DNA of 64,000 bases, taken from Methanosarcina sp. UBA289. GTDB lineage: Archaea > Halobacteriota > Methanosarcinia > Methanosarcinales > Methanosarcinaceae. Both the position numbers and the translations under genes were made by a program. Of the stretch, positions 27,712 to 36,226 are shown piece by piece. The DNA lies in NCBI GenBank assembly GCA_002496565.1, contig DAKJ01000024.1, positions 10,637 through 74,636 of the forward strand. Direction: 5' to 3'. Under the pieces are notes generated by a model, which was not told the origin of the DNA, did no database searches, and worked only from the letters and a program-made list of their open reading frames with translations. Numbering within the stretch: the first letter of the stretch is position 1; each line of letters starts with the position of its first letter.

Positions 27712-27721
27712 TTTATATATA
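27712..27721 (-). promoter_or_regulatory. TATA box of the radical SAM gene
   Basis: On the minus strand TATATATAAA stands 41 bp before the ATG at 27671. The expected start site about 25 bp downstream would leave a leader of roughly 15-20 nt. No second strong site is visible for the divergent rpl7ae cluster within 27722-27980. Confidence 0.55.
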
Positions 27722-27980
27722 CGAACCTCTTATCAATTTACTTCTGCTTTTCGGTTATGACTTGCGTTTTCAAGCAGAAAGTTTATAGGTGATCATGTAC
27801 TTCTAAGGTTCGATCTGCAGCATTTAGCTAGCAGTATCTATGTTTCAACTCATTTACTCTCCGCATTGAAGTCTCTCATGTTTCAATTAAATATCTGATT
27901 TCAATGTTGACAGATGTGTGTTAAAAAACCTATGATTGATGAAAAATTGCGACACTCGCAATTTCGAAGGAGAATCTTAT

Positions 27981-28343
27981 ATGGCACAATTAGCTAAATT
28001 CGACGTTCCAGAAGAACTTACAAACAAAGCACTTGAAGCTCTGGAGCTTGCCAGAGACACTGGAAAGATTAAAAAAGGCACCAATGAAGCCACAAAAGCA
28101 ATAGAAAGAGGCAATGCAAAGCTCGTTCTGATCGCAGAAGACATCGAGCCTGCCGAGATTGTCGCTCACATCGCTCCTCTTTCCGAAGAAAAGAAAGCAC
28201 CTTATATCTTCATCAAAAACCAGAAAGAACTCGGTGCAGCCAGTGGGCTTGGTGTGTCCTGCGCAACTGTCGCAATCGTAGATGCAGGAAAAGCAGCTGA
28301 AATCGTCCAGGACATTGCTCAGAAGCTTGAAGCTCTTAAATAA
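27981..28343 (+). CDS. rpl7ae: Ribosomal protein L7Ae (kink-turn binding)
   Basis: 120 residues. L7Ae binds kink-turns in 23S rRNA, box C/D and H/ACA guide RNAs, and RNase P RNA (family knowledge). Motifs: KGTNEATKAIERGNAKLVLI (RNA-binding loop), IAEDIEPAEIVAHIAPL and LGAASGLGVSCATVAI. The ATG at 27981 follows AAGGAG at 27967-27972; an upstream in-frame ATG at 27936 has no ribosome site. First gene of a tightly packed translation operon. Confidence 0.96.
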   Translation: MAQLAKFDVPEELTNKALEALELARDTGKIKKGTNEATKAIERGNAKLVLIAEDIEPAEIVAHIAPLSEEKKAPYIFIKNQKELGAASGLGVSCATVAIVDAGKAAEIVQDIAQKLEALK

Positions 28344-28367
28344 TCCTGATAACAAGAGGTGCTAATT

Positions 28368-28589
28368 ATGGCTGATGAAAGCATAACCGGCGGCTTTGCT
28401 GCTGAGGTTATTGACGTTATCGGGAATACAGGTATGCATGGTGAAGCCAGCCAGATCCAGTGTAGGGTTCTGGAAGGCAGGGATAAGGGCCGTGTTATCA
28501 CAAGAAACTGTGTGGGCCCTGTCCGCGTAGGCGATATCCTGATGCTTCTTGAGACCTCAAGAGAAGCAAAGAAACTGACCACCAGATAA
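28368..28589 (+). CDS. rps28e: Ribosomal protein S28e
   Basis: 73 residues, the normal archaeal length. The core GxxGxxxQVRV-type segment reads GMHGEASQIQCRVLEGRDKG, and RNCVGPVRVGDILMLLE is the conserved C-terminal signature. The start at 28368 is preferred over 28359 (MLIMADES) because AAGAGGTG lies 7-8 nt before it. It sits between rpl7ae and rpl24e, an order conserved in Euryarchaeota. Confidence 0.95.
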   Translation: MADESITGGFAAEVIDVIGNTGMHGEASQIQCRVLEGRDKGRVITRNCVGPVRVGDILMLLETSREAKKLTTR

Positions 28590-28605
28590 GAAAGCGGTGA
28601 GATTG

Positions 28606-28794
28606 ATGGAACAGAGAAAATGCTATTTCTGCGGGAAGATGCTGGAGCCCGGAACTGGTAAGCTCTATGTCAAGAAAGACGGTTCTACCTATTACATGCA
28701 CTCTTCCAAGTGTATGAGCAACTTCAAATTAGGCAGACTTCCAAGGCGTACCGAATGGACCGAGAAGGGCAGAATCCAGTTGAAGAAAGCATAA
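28606..28794 (+). CDS. rpl24e: Ribosomal protein L24e (zinc finger)
   Basis: 62 residues with the zinc site C-x-x-C...C (CYFCGKMLEPGTGKLYV and SSKCMSNFKLGRLPR). The fourth classical position is replaced by a more distant arrangement, as usual for short archaeal L24e. ATG 28606 is chosen: a GCGGTGAG site precedes it; TTG 28597 would add only MRL. Confidence 0.93.
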   Translation: MEQRKCYFCGKMLEPGTGKLYVKKDGSTYYMHSSKCMSNFKLGRLPRRTEWTEKGRIQLKKA

Positions 28795-28840
28795 AAGTAG
28801 AATTGCCAGTTTTATTTGTTCGGATTATTAAGGTGTGCAC

Positions 28841-29290
28841 ATGGAACAGACATACGTTATGGTAAAGCCTGACGGAGTCCAGCGCGGGCTAGTCGGAGAG
28901 ATAATTTCCAGAATCGAGAAGCGAGGTCTGAAGCTCGTTGCCCTCAGGATGAACGTTATCAGTGAAGCCACTGCAAAAGAGCATTACGGTGAACATGCAG
29001 CCAAGCCTTTCTTCCCAGGCCTTGTCGAATTCATCACTTCGGGACCTTCAGTCTCAATGGTAGTTGCAGGAAAAGATGCAATCCGGGTTATGAGGGCTAT
29101 AAATGGGGCTACAAACCCTGTAGATGCAGCTCCCGGAACAATCCGTGGGGATTTTGCTCTTGATGTAGGCAGAAATGTAGTTCATGCCTCCGACTCTCCA
29201 GAAGCTGCAGCAAGGGAAATTGCAATTCACTTTAAGGACTCCGAAATTGGAAACTATTCCAGGGTCGATGAGGTCTGTCTGTACGAATAA
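28841..29290 (+). CDS. ndk: Nucleoside diphosphate kinase
   Basis: 149 residues. Transfers phosphate between nucleoside tri- and diphosphates through a phosphohistidine. The active-site segment NVVHASDSPEAA contains the catalytic histidine; TYVMVKPDGVQRGLVGEII and the FFPGLVEFITSGP segment are the standard family blocks. ATG 28841 lies about 8 nt after AAGGTG; GTG 28835 is an alternative. It is cotranscribed with the ribosomal genes, an archaeal arrangement. Confidence 0.96.
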   Translation: MEQTYVMVKPDGVQRGLVGEIISRIEKRGLKLVALRMNVISEATAKEHYGEHAAKPFFPGLVEFITSGPSVSMVVAGKDAIRVMRAINGATNPVDAAPGTIRGDFALDVGRNVVHASDSPEAAAREIAIHFKDSEIGNYSRVDEVCLYE

Positions 29291-29445
29291 AGCAGGTGCA
29301 TCAAAGCCTTTTTGTGTTCCTGGAATTTCAGGACACGATTCCAGGCCTTTGTTTATCCGACCTGCAATTATGGGTCCGTCAGGGTAAACCCGGACCCTTC
29401 TGGACCTGCAGCAAATAAGACGCGGGAATGAGAGAGGTTTTGCAT

Positions 29446-31221
29446 ATGGCCGACAAGAAAAATTTGAGGACTCCTATAGTCTGCGTGATGGGGCACGTTG
29501 ACCACGGGAAAACGACTCTGCTAGACAAGATCAGGGGTACTGCAATTGTCAGTGGAGAAGCTGGCGCAATCACTCAGCATATCGGGGCAACCGAAGTTCC
29601 AATAGATGTGATTATCAACAAACTTGGAGATCCAAGGCTTCGGGACAGATTCATAGTTCCAGGGCTGCTCTTTATTGATACTCCTGGACATCATGCCTTT
29701 ACAACTTTAAGAAGCAGGGGAGGTGCCCTTGCCGATCTTGCAATTGTTGTAGTTGACATAAACGAAGGCTTTAAGCCTCAGACCTACGAAAGCCTGCAAA
29801 TCTTAAAGCGGTTCAAAACTCCTTTTGTTGTTGTTGCTAATAAGATCGACAGGATTGGCGGCTGGGTCTCACAAAAAGACCTGCCTTTTGCAGCTACTTT
29901 CAAAAAACAGTCAGAAGACGTCCAGGGCAAGCTTGAGACAAAACTCTACGAAGTAATCGGTGAATTATACAACCAAGGTTTTGCAGCAGAACGGTACGAC
30001 AGGGTTACAAACTTCCAGAAAACCCTGGGCGTAGTGCCTGTAAGTGCTATGACAGGCGAAGGAATTCCTGATGTCTTGATGGTACTCCTTGGCCTGGCCC
30101 AGAAATTCCTTGAAGCAAACCTACAGTACAGTGCCAAAGGTCCAGGAGTCGGAACTGTGCTTGAGGTCAAGGAAGAAAAAGGTCTTGGTGCAACTCTTGA
30201 CGTTATTCTCTATGACGGCACTTTGAAAAAGGGCGATACCGTTGTTATCGGAAGCCTCGGAAAACCAATCCAAACAAAGGTCCGGGCTCTCTTAAAGCCA
30301 AGAGAACTCTCTGAGATGCGTTACGAGAGCAAGTTCAAACAGGTGAATAAGGTTACTGCCGCCGCTGGTGTAAAGATTTCGGCTCCTGGTCTAGAAGGTG
30401 CTCTTGCAGGCTCTCCAATAAGGGTTGCTACCGAAGAAACCCTTGACGAGGTTGTAGCCCAGGTAAAATCCGAGGTCGATGAGGTCAGAATTGATACGGG
30501 CTCAGTAGGAATCATGATCAAAGCCGATACCCTTGGCTCTCTTGAAGCCCTTGTCTATGAGTTCCAGAAAGATGATGTCCCTATCAGGAAAGCAGAAGTT
30601 GGGGATATCTCACATCGGGATGTAATAGAGGCTTCTACGGTTGAAGACCCGTTATATTCTGTGATTATAGGTTTCAATGTCAAAGTTCATCCTGACGCTA
30701 GAGATTTCCTGCAGAAAAGCAGTGTGAAGGTATTCACCAGCGATGTGATTTACCGCCTGGTTGAAGATTACCAGGAGTATGTAAAAGAGCAGCAGGAACA
30801 GGCTGAAAAGAAGATTTTCGAAACAATAATCCGTCCTGGAAAGTTCAAAATCCTTCCCGGATGTGTATTTCGCCAGAGTAAACCCGCAGTTGTCGGCATA
30901 AGAGTACTTGGTGGAGTCGTGCGGACAAACGCGGATGTTATGCTTGAAAACGGAAACGTTGTAGGCAAGATCAAAGGTCTGCAGATTGAAGGAGAAAATA
31001 TTCCGTCTGCAAGGGTAGGCAAAGAGGTTGCAATGGCAATTGAAGGCGCAACCGTAGGCAGGCAGATCAAAGAAGAGGACGTGCTCTATATCAATGTGCC
31101 TGAGAGGCATGCCAAAATTCTTGAGCACGAGATCTATGATTCCCTTTCAACTGATGAAAAGGAAACTCTTGAGATTTTCCTCTCCCTGAAACGAAAAGAT
31201 AATCCTTTCTGGGCAAAATAA
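29446..31221 (+). CDS. infB: Translation initiation factor aIF5B (IF2-like GTPase)
   Basis: 591 residues. GTPase that promotes subunit joining in archaeal initiation. G1 GHVDHGKTT, switch/G3 DTPGHHAF, G4 NKID and the four-domain layout of aIF5B are present: G domain about 1-220, domain II to about 330, domain III to about 440, and domain IV with GAVVG-like IRVLGGVVRTNADVML to the end. It lacks the long eukaryotic N-terminal extension. ATG 29446 (MADKKNLRTP) is preferred over ATG 29428, which would add six residues. The 155-bp gap after ndk holds no gene. Confidence 0.96.
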   Translation: MADKKNLRTPIVCVMGHVDHGKTTLLDKIRGTAIVSGEAGAITQHIGATEVPIDVIINKLGDPRLRDRFIVPGLLFIDTPGHHAFTTLRSRGGALADLAIVVVDINEGFKPQTYESLQILKRFKTPFVVVANKIDRIGGWVSQKDLPFAATFKKQSEDVQGKLETKLYEVIGELYNQGFAAERYDRVTNFQKTLGVVPVSAMTGEGIPDVLMVLLGLAQKFLEANLQYSAKGPGVGTVLEVKEEKGLGATLDVILYDGTLKKGDTVVIGSLGKPIQTKVRALLKPRELSEMRYESKFKQVNKVTAAAGVKISAPGLEGALAGSPIRVATEETLDEVVAQVKSEVDEVRIDTGSVGIMIKADTLGSLEALVYEFQKDDVPIRKAEVGDISHRDVIEASTVEDPLYSVIIGFNVKVHPDARDFLQKSSVKVFTSDVIYRLVEDYQEYVKEQQEQAEKKIFETIIRPGKFKILPGCVFRQSKPAVVGIRVLGGVVRTNADVMLENGNVVGKIKGLQIEGENIPSARVGKEVAMAIEGATVGRQIKEEDVLYINVPERHAKILEHEIYDSLSTDEKETLEIFLSLKRKDNPFWAK

Positions 31222-31363
31222 TGCTTATATGATAACTATATTCAGAATTATGTTCAGAATTTATGGAAGGTTCAGGTAAGAATTCAGGAAAAATCCGGGT
31301 AGAGTTTCGGATGGAAAGGCAAAGGAATATATTTAAAATAAATCTGATATTGGAGGATTTCAC

Positions 31364-31774
31364 ATGGCTAATTTCAAAGTTGTAGTTTCTGACCCAAAGG
31401 AAGGGCGTGCTTACCAGATCGATTTAAAAGATGCTGGAGCAAACGCATTAATCGGAAAGTCAATAGGCGATGTTGTTGACGGTTCAATTTTCGGACTGGC
31501 CGGCTACAAAGTCAAGATCACCGGCGGCTGTGATGGTAGTGGTTTTGTTATGAAACCCGACCTTCCGGGCTCCAGAAGGCAGAGAATTCTGATGGCAGTA
31601 GGTGTGGGATACACCCCCAAGCTTCCAGGACAGCGCAGGAGAAAGATGGTACGCGGCAAGGAAATTACCTCTGACGTCGTCCAGGTTAATGCAAAAGTCG
31701 TTGAGTATGGAAGCAAATCCATGAAAGCTCTTCTTGGTCTTGAAGCCGCAGAAGAAGCTCCAGCAGCAGAGTGA
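31364..31774 (+). CDS. rps6e: Ribosomal protein S6e
   Basis: 136 residues. FKVVVSDPKEGRAYQIDLKD and GCDGSGFVMKPDLPGSRRQR are the family hallmarks, as is RRRKMVRGKEITSDVVQVN. It lies 142 bp after infB with a TTGGAGGATTT ribosome site. In many euryarchaea the gene for aIF2-gamma follows; here a terminator-like hairpin and a change of strand follow instead. Confidence 0.96.
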   Translation: MANFKVVVSDPKEGRAYQIDLKDAGANALIGKSIGDVVDGSIFGLAGYKVKITGGCDGSGFVMKPDLPGSRRQRILMAVGVGYTPKLPGQRRRKMVRGKEITSDVVQVNAKVVEYGSKSMKALLGLEAAEEAPAAE

Positions 31775-31785
31775 TTTTTCAAGTT

Positions 31786-31865
31786 CCGCCTGCGGGCGGG
31801 CTTTAAACACTTTTTATTTAGTTTTTGATTTTAGTTTGATTTTATTTTGTTTTTATTTTGATTTT
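31786..31865 (+). terminator. Hairpin plus T-rich tract after rps6e
   Basis: CCGCC (31786-31790) pairs with GGCGG (31795-31799) around a 4-nt loop and is followed by more than 50 bases of T-dominated sequence, a good archaeal terminator for the translation operon. Confidence 0.7.
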
Positions 31866-31894
31866 GGTTTGACTTTTTTCATCTGCTATTGGTT

Positions 31895-32092
31895 TTAATG
31901 TTTTTCTACTTCTTGTTTCCTTTTTCCTCGTCTTTTTTCTATTATCTCCTCCCCTATAACGAACCCAATTCCAATGAGAGTTCCAGTGCGTATTCCATTC
32001 ATTAAGTCATGAGACAAGTATCCCAATAACATGCATACAATAAAGGCCGTAGTGAAATGTAAAAATCGCTCTTTCATTAGAGATTTTTCCAT
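31895..32092 (-). CDS. Small membrane protein of unknown function
   Basis: 65 residues: a charged N-terminus (MEKSLMKERF), two hydrophobic stretches (TTAFIVCMLLGYL and TGTLIGIGFVIGEEI) and a strongly basic tail. The frame opens at 32101, but on the minus strand AAGGAG abuts that ATG directly, whereas it stands 9 nt before the ATG at 32092, which is therefore the start. The gene runs against rps6e and the two share the intervening T-rich DNA. The gap 32103-32461 on its other side shows no convincing gene. Confidence 0.55.
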   Translation of the reverse strand: MEKSLMKERFLHFTTAFIVCMLLGYLSHDLMNGIRTGTLIGIGFVIGEEIIEKRRGKRKQEVEKH

Positions 32093-32461
32093 ATTTACCA
32101 TCTCCTTATTATATTCAAAAAATATGTATGAGGTTAAAACATATATATTTTTATCTCAAGTTTCAACAATCACTTTACAGTTTTATGAACGGCTGTTACA
32201 AAGTGGTTGATATAAAATTACATATATTACCTAAAAGCGAGAATAAAGGCATCCTTTGCCAAGAATGTTCCTTCAAAAAAGAGAAGTTGCGAGGGTGTTT
32301 TCCATCCTAAATATCAGGGAAAAATCACTAATTGCCTAAAACCATAGGAAAATCTCCAATGAATAAAAGTAAAAGCCAGAGGGTTATTACAGAGAAATTA
32401 TTACAAATAGATTCAATGACGTAAAATCCAAATCTAGCCTTTTTCACTTGTATCTATTTTC

Positions 32462-33169
32462 TCAATCTCTCTCAATCTCCACATGACTTCCATCGCAGAA
32501 TGGTTTATTTCTGGATTTTCCGCACCTGCAGAGAGTGACTCGATTCCTGATCTCATACTCTTTGCTATCGGCGGATTTTATCGGGATGCCACCACGTACC
32601 CAGAGAGGACCGTGCTCGCCGTGGCGAGGTCCTTCCTCGACGACAATAGACTTCTCAAGTTCAGGCTCAATCTCTTTTCCTGTGGCATTGTCAATGATTA
32701 CCAACCTTCCTGAAGGGCAGTTACATGCTTCTTCGATAGCAATGTCTCGAGCTTCCGGGTTCTCGGATTGCTGGACAAGGTTCCATATTCTTCCTGCCCG
32801 TGTGCAGAATCCCGCGTGGACACATAGATGCTTATTGTCAATGAGAGTCAGTAAAGTGCCAGGGATAACGTTTGCACCTGCGCTGAAGGGCTCAAAGTCC
32901 CCTGCTTCGGTTCCATCAAAATGAGAATTTGCATGCGTCCCGTCACAGAATGGTTTATTCCCTGAGTGGCCACATCGGCATAGAGCATACTGTTCCTTTA
33001 TAGGGTATTTCTTGACTTCACGCCATATTAGGCGGTCAGTTTCTTTATCTTTGCAAATCTCCATGGTGATAAGGGGAACTCTACCGGTCACTTTATAGGG
33101 ACCATTTATAAGCACAGTGATCTTGGAGTTATTTGATACATTTGATTTTCTTTCCGCTTCTTCGATCAT
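32462..33169 (-). CDS. Double CDGSH iron-sulfur protein with central Fe-S domain
   Basis: 235 residues. Two CDGSH-type [2Fe-2S] motifs, CRCGHSGNKPFCDGTH (about 80-95) and CRCGKSRNKPFCDGSH (near the C-terminus), flank a divergent mono-cluster ferredoxin-like segment (CVHAGFC and ACNCPSGRL). This order (CDGSH, Fer4_19-like, CDGSH) is known in bacterial and archaeal proteins of unknown redox role. The ATG at 33169 has GGAGAG 8 nt upstream and is preferred over 33223. The neighbouring flavin-type PPOX gene on the same strand suggests, but does not show, a redox partnership. Confidence 0.8.
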   Translation of the reverse strand: MIEEAERKSNVSNNSKITVLINGPYKVTGRVPLITMEICKDKETDRLIWREVKKYPIKEQYALCRCGHSGNKPFCDGTHANSHFDGTEAGDFEPFSAGANVIPGTLLTLIDNKHLCVHAGFCTRAGRIWNLVQQSENPEARDIAIEEACNCPSGRLVIIDNATGKEIEPELEKSIVVEEGPRHGEHGPLWVRGGIPIKSADSKEYEIRNRVTLCRCGKSRNKPFCDGSHVEIERD

Positions 33170-33273
33170 CTTGCAATCTCTCCATTTTGATCTTCTCAAA
33201 GCTTTTATGTGGCAGTTCACCATAGCAAAAATATCTCTGCAAGTACGTGTTTTTGCGCTCTTCTCTTCCGCTG

Positions 33274-33370
33274 ATGGGGTTACAATCTAGTCTCTTTCAA
33301 TGAAGAGACCTACAAGCTAGTAATGAGTTTTTCGAACTCTGACAGCCTTTTTCAAAGGCTACGACCCCAT
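33274..33370. ncRNA. Cloverleaf-like structured element of unknown identity
   Basis: An outer 7-bp stem ATGGGGT/ACCCCAT (33274-33280 with 33364-33370) encloses three hairpins: GTCTCTT/AAGAGAC (33290-33296/33303-33309), GAGTT/AACTC (33325-33329/33335-33339) and AGCCTTT/AAAGGCT (33344-33350/33354-33360). All stems are perfect Watson-Crick pairs. The four-way arrangement recalls a tRNA, but there is no T-loop GTTCGA context at the right place, so it is not one. It lies in the 305-bp gap between the PPOX and CDGSH genes, which are both on the minus strand. A riboswitch-like leader, a small RNA or a short mobile element are all possible. Confidence 0.5.
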
Positions 33371-33474
33371 TATACAGCATCTAAAATAAATTGTGAAGAT
33401 TTTTCATCTTCAAGGCTCGAAGAAAATAATGAACTATAGATTTGACTAACTTATGGACTAAGCTTTGAACGCGG

Positions 33475-33888
33475 TCAAAGCAGCCTCTCTCCAGGCTCGG
33501 TCCCGGCCCCGGGTTTGCACTCATAAACTTCAGTAATTTTCATAACTACAAGGGCTTTTGCAGGGAACCTGTCTCCTCTGCTCTTGACCATTTTGTACAT
33601 CTTTTCGTAATCATCCCCTTCAGTCTTAATCTCAATATCTCCCTTTATCTGGTAACAGTCTCTTATTTCCGGGCCCCAGACATAGATTGCTCCCCTCGGG
33701 TTTTCATCAAGATTGTTGCGGGTTTTATGAAAATAATTGTCTGCAATCCAGATTGTTTCCCCGTCTTCCTGCAAATTACACATGCCTATTGGGATTACAT
33801 TTGGATCTCCGCCTTTAGACGCCGTTGCAAATGGGAATATTTTCATTTTTGCAAAGTCTTCTTTCATTTCGTCAGTTAATTTCACCAT
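33475..33888 (-). CDS. PPOX-fold flavin-binding family protein
   Basis: 137 residues of the pyridoxamine 5'-phosphate oxidase-like split-barrel fold. MKIFPFATASKGGDPNVIPIG, then GETIWIADNYFHKTRNNLDENP and the IKGDIEIKTEGDDYEKM segment form the typical FMN-binding pattern of small archaeal members. Substrate unknown; a flavin reductase or heme/F420-related role is possible for this superfamily. An AAGGGG site is about 9 nt before the ATG. It is 103 bp upstream (in transcription) of the cloverleaf-like element. Confidence 0.75.
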   Translation of the reverse strand: MVKLTDEMKEDFAKMKIFPFATASKGGDPNVIPIGMCNLQEDGETIWIADNYFHKTRNNLDENPRGAIYVWGPEIRDCYQIKGDIEIKTEGDDYEKMYKMVKSRGDRFPAKALVVMKITEVYECKPGAGTEPGERLL

Positions 33889-34247
33889 TTATTTTACCCC
33901 TTATTGAATTGGTTTTTACTAATATGGCTGTAATCCTTATATAACTTTGAATGTTTCAAAAATATAAAAAGTCAAGAACTGCGTTCTATCTTTTTTCTTA
34001 TTGGGTAATCCATATAAAAAGAATATAGATAGAGATAAGAAGGATGATAAGCCGAAAATAAAGAGAATACTAAGAATAGAAAGAAATCTATACCGAAAAT
34101 AAAGAGGATTAAAGATTAGATAAAGAAGGTGCCAGAAAGTAAAAATGAATGGAAGCTTTAGAGAAAAAGTACGATAAACAAAAATGTGATAAAGAAAAAA
34201 AGCCCAAGGAAAAGAGCCGGAAATATAATTGGCTCCCCATTTGAGTT
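33889..34247. other. 359-bp AT-rich gap
   Basis: Very AT-rich, A-rich on the plus strand. A 104-codon minus-strand frame covers most of it, but it is Phe/Leu/Ile-biased in the way random T-rich DNA is and would directly extend from the pdxT stop. I see no gene here. Confidence 0.6.
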
Positions 34248-34847
34248 TCAACAGTTGAACACTTTATCCAGGAAGTACTGGTGAATTCGTAAATCTTCGG
34301 TTAATTCCGGATGGAAAGCAAGAGCCAGCACATTTCCCTGTTCTGCAGCAATAATCAGGTTATCAAGCCTAGAAAGTACGCGAACCCCAGGCCCACAGCT
34401 CAAGATTCCAGGAGCCCTTATAAACACGCCGGTAAAAGGAGAATCAAGGATCTCTAGCTCAAGTTCGGCCTCAAAAGAATTCCTCTGCCTTCCGAAAGCG
34501 TTTCTGTTGACCTTCGTATCCATAATTCCGAGCAGTTCCTGGTTGGTTTTCTCAACTTGCTCGTCGCCTTCCTTTGCAATTACAATCAAACCTGCACAAG
34601 TCCCAAGAATCGGAACTCCTCTTGCAGCCGCAGCTTTAATTTCCTCTGCAATCCCCTCGCGGGCAAGAAGTCTGCAAAGTGTGGTACTCTCCCCGCCAGG
34701 AATCACAATCCCACTGCATTCCGGGACAATACCCTTATGCTTTATTGCAACTACTTCTGCATCCACTCCTCTTTCCTTAAGGGCTCTCCTTAAAGCATTA
34801 ATATGCTCAGAAACCGCTCCCTGAATAGCGATTACACCTATTTTCAT
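34248..34847 (-). CDS. pdxT: Pyridoxal 5'-phosphate synthase glutaminase subunit
   Basis: 199 residues of the PdxT/SNO class I glutamine amidotransferase. It releases ammonia from glutamine for PdxS. The nucleophile motif is GTCAGLIVIA, and the family-specific PGGESTTLCRL and the catalytic His-Glu in AFHPELTED are present. ATG 34847 (MKIGVIAIQG) is chosen; 34859 would add MVFF. PdxT and PdxS are on the same strand, with pdxS upstream, but about 480 bp of repeat-bearing DNA lies between them, so they may not share one short transcript. Confidence 0.93.
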   Translation of the reverse strand: MKIGVIAIQGAVSEHINALRRALKERGVDAEVVAIKHKGIVPECSGIVIPGGESTTLCRLLAREGIAEEIKAAAARGVPILGTCAGLIVIAKEGDEQVEKTNQELLGIMDTKVNRNAFGRQRNSFEAELELEILDSPFTGVFIRAPGILSCGPGVRVLSRLDNLIIAAEQGNVLALAFHPELTEDLRIHQYFLDKVFNC

Positions 34848-35329
34848 GAAAAACACCATTTTCCAGAATTAATTCATTACCTGTTAATCCGAAAATAAAA
34901 AATTGAAGTGATTTATTCTTACAGGCCCGTAAGAAAGAATCCATTTTTAAAAATTAAACTTCAACCGGTGAGCTGCAACCTTTGCGCCGGTTTATCACGT
35001 CGTTCACATCGTTTTTGATCAAACTTTTTTCTAAAACGTTTGCGATCAAGCCTTTTTTGAAAAGGCTTGTGAGCAATCATATTTAAAAATGTTTGTGATC
35101 ACATCCTATACTGACACGAAACGAAATTCTGGTAAATCAGCCCTCCTGAGAGGGTTGAAAATATAGCCTTTCTTGCCCATCAGCTCTTGACTCAGCTCAG
35201 TATCTTCATCATGATTCAGCCCTCTTGAGCGAAGCGAAAAGGGCTTCGTGCTCCCGAAGCGAAATTCGTGGAGCGAAAAGGGCACCGTCCTCCCGAGACG
35301 GGACTCGGGAGACGGAACTCAGGCAGGTT
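34848..35329. repeat. Intergenic DNA with dispersed GC-rich repeat between pdxT and pdxS
   Basis: The part nearest pdxS (35218-35325) has AGCCCT (35218-35223) pairing with AGGGCT (35240-35245) around GAGCGAAGCG, then further GAAGCGAA-type copies, and finally CCTCCCGAGACGGGACTCGGG with two ACGG(G/A)ACTC units. The same features, in the same order, occur downstream of top6A at 55081-55270. The rest of the gap holds inverted short motifs (GATCAAGCC...GGCTTGTGAGC) but no gene. Both copies sit immediately 3' of a minus-strand gene. Confidence 0.65.
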
Positions 35330-36226
35330 TTACCACCCGCGTTCCTGAAGGGCTTCTTGGGCAGGGATCATGTCTGCGCTGATGCCTTTCATGCCGGCAC
35401 CGACGCCTTTTGAGATTTCTGCGAGCTTTGCAGGGTTGTCAAAGTTGTTTACGGCTTCAACAACGGCTTTTGCCATTTTCTCAGGATTTTCGGCTTTGAA
35501 TATACCTGAACCTACAAAGACCCCGTCTGCCCCGAGGCGCATCATAAGCGCTGCATCTGCAGGGGTTGCAACTCCGCCGGCTGCAAAGTTTACTACAGGC
35601 AGACGCTGCATTTTTGAGGTTTCGACTACAAGTTCGATTGGAGCTTCTATTTCCCTGGAAACCAGAATCAGTTCTTCTTTTGTCTTCCCGGCAAGGGCAC
35701 GGATTTCGCCCTGAATCTGTTTCATGTGCTTGACTGCCTGGCTGACGTCCCCTGTTCCAGCCTCTCCTTTTGTTCGGATCATGGCTGCCCCTTCGTTAAT
35801 TCTCCTGAGGGCTTCTCCGAGGTTTCGGGCTCCGCAGACAAAAGGCACGGTAAACTGTGTTTTGTCTATATGGAAGTAGGGATCAGCAGGGGTCAGGACT
35901 TCAGATTCGTCCACCATGTCAACGCCCAGGGCTTCTAAAATTTCGGCTTCGACGAAGTGCCCGATCCTGGCTTTTGCCATCACAGGAATTGTAACCGTAT
36001 CAATAATCTGCTGGACAATCTCAGGGTCGGCCATCCGGGCAACCCCACCCGCCTTTCTGATATCTGCAGGAACAGCCTGGAGGGCCATAACAGCAACTGC
36101 TCCAGCTTCTTCTGCGATCCTGGCCTGTTCTGGATTTGTAACATCCATGATCACACCCCCTTTCTGCATTCTTGCAAAGCCCCTCTTGATAAGTTCTGTC
36201 CCGTGTCTTAATTTTTCAAAGTCCAT
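35330..36226 (-). CDS. pdxS: Pyridoxal 5'-phosphate synthase subunit PdxS
   Basis: 298 residues of the PdxS/SNZ (beta/alpha)8 barrel that makes PLP from ribose 5-phosphate, glyceraldehyde 3-phosphate and ammonia. Characteristic segments: KRGFARMQKGGVIMDVTN, GAVAVMALQAVPADIRKAGG, the active-site lysine region PVMAKARIGHF, and GADGVFVGSGIFKAENP. The start at 36226 (MDFEKLRHGTEL) has GAGAGG upstream and gives the usual length; the frame is open to 36316. Very strong family match. Confidence 0.96.
   Translation of the reverse strand: MDFEKLRHGTELIKRGFARMQKGGVIMDVTNPEQARIAEEAGAVAVMALQAVPADIRKAGGVARMADPEIVQQIIDTVTIPVMAKARIGHFVEAEILEALGVDMVDESEVLTPADPYFHIDKTQFTVPFVCGARNLGEALRRINEGAAMIRTKGEAGTGDVSQAVKHMKQIQGEIRALAGKTKEELILVSREIEAPIELVVETSKMQRLPVVNFAAGGVATPADAALMMRLGADGVFVGSGIFKAENPEKMAKAVVEAVNNFDNPAKLAEISKGVGAGMKGISADMIPAQEALQERGW

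Noticed and set aside
32128..32310. 60-codon plus-strand frame
   Set aside because: Its CxxC-like CQECSFKK looked interesting, but there is no second metal pair or ribosome site.
33274..33370. The cloverleaf element as a tRNA gene
   Set aside because: Seven-bp outer stem is right, but arm lengths, linkers and T-loop do not fit; no anticodon arm with a 7-nt loop.
33937..34251. 104-codon minus-strand frame next to pdxT
   Set aside because: Composition (Phe, Leu, Ile, Ser, Tyr) follows from T-rich DNA; no motif and no ribosome site.
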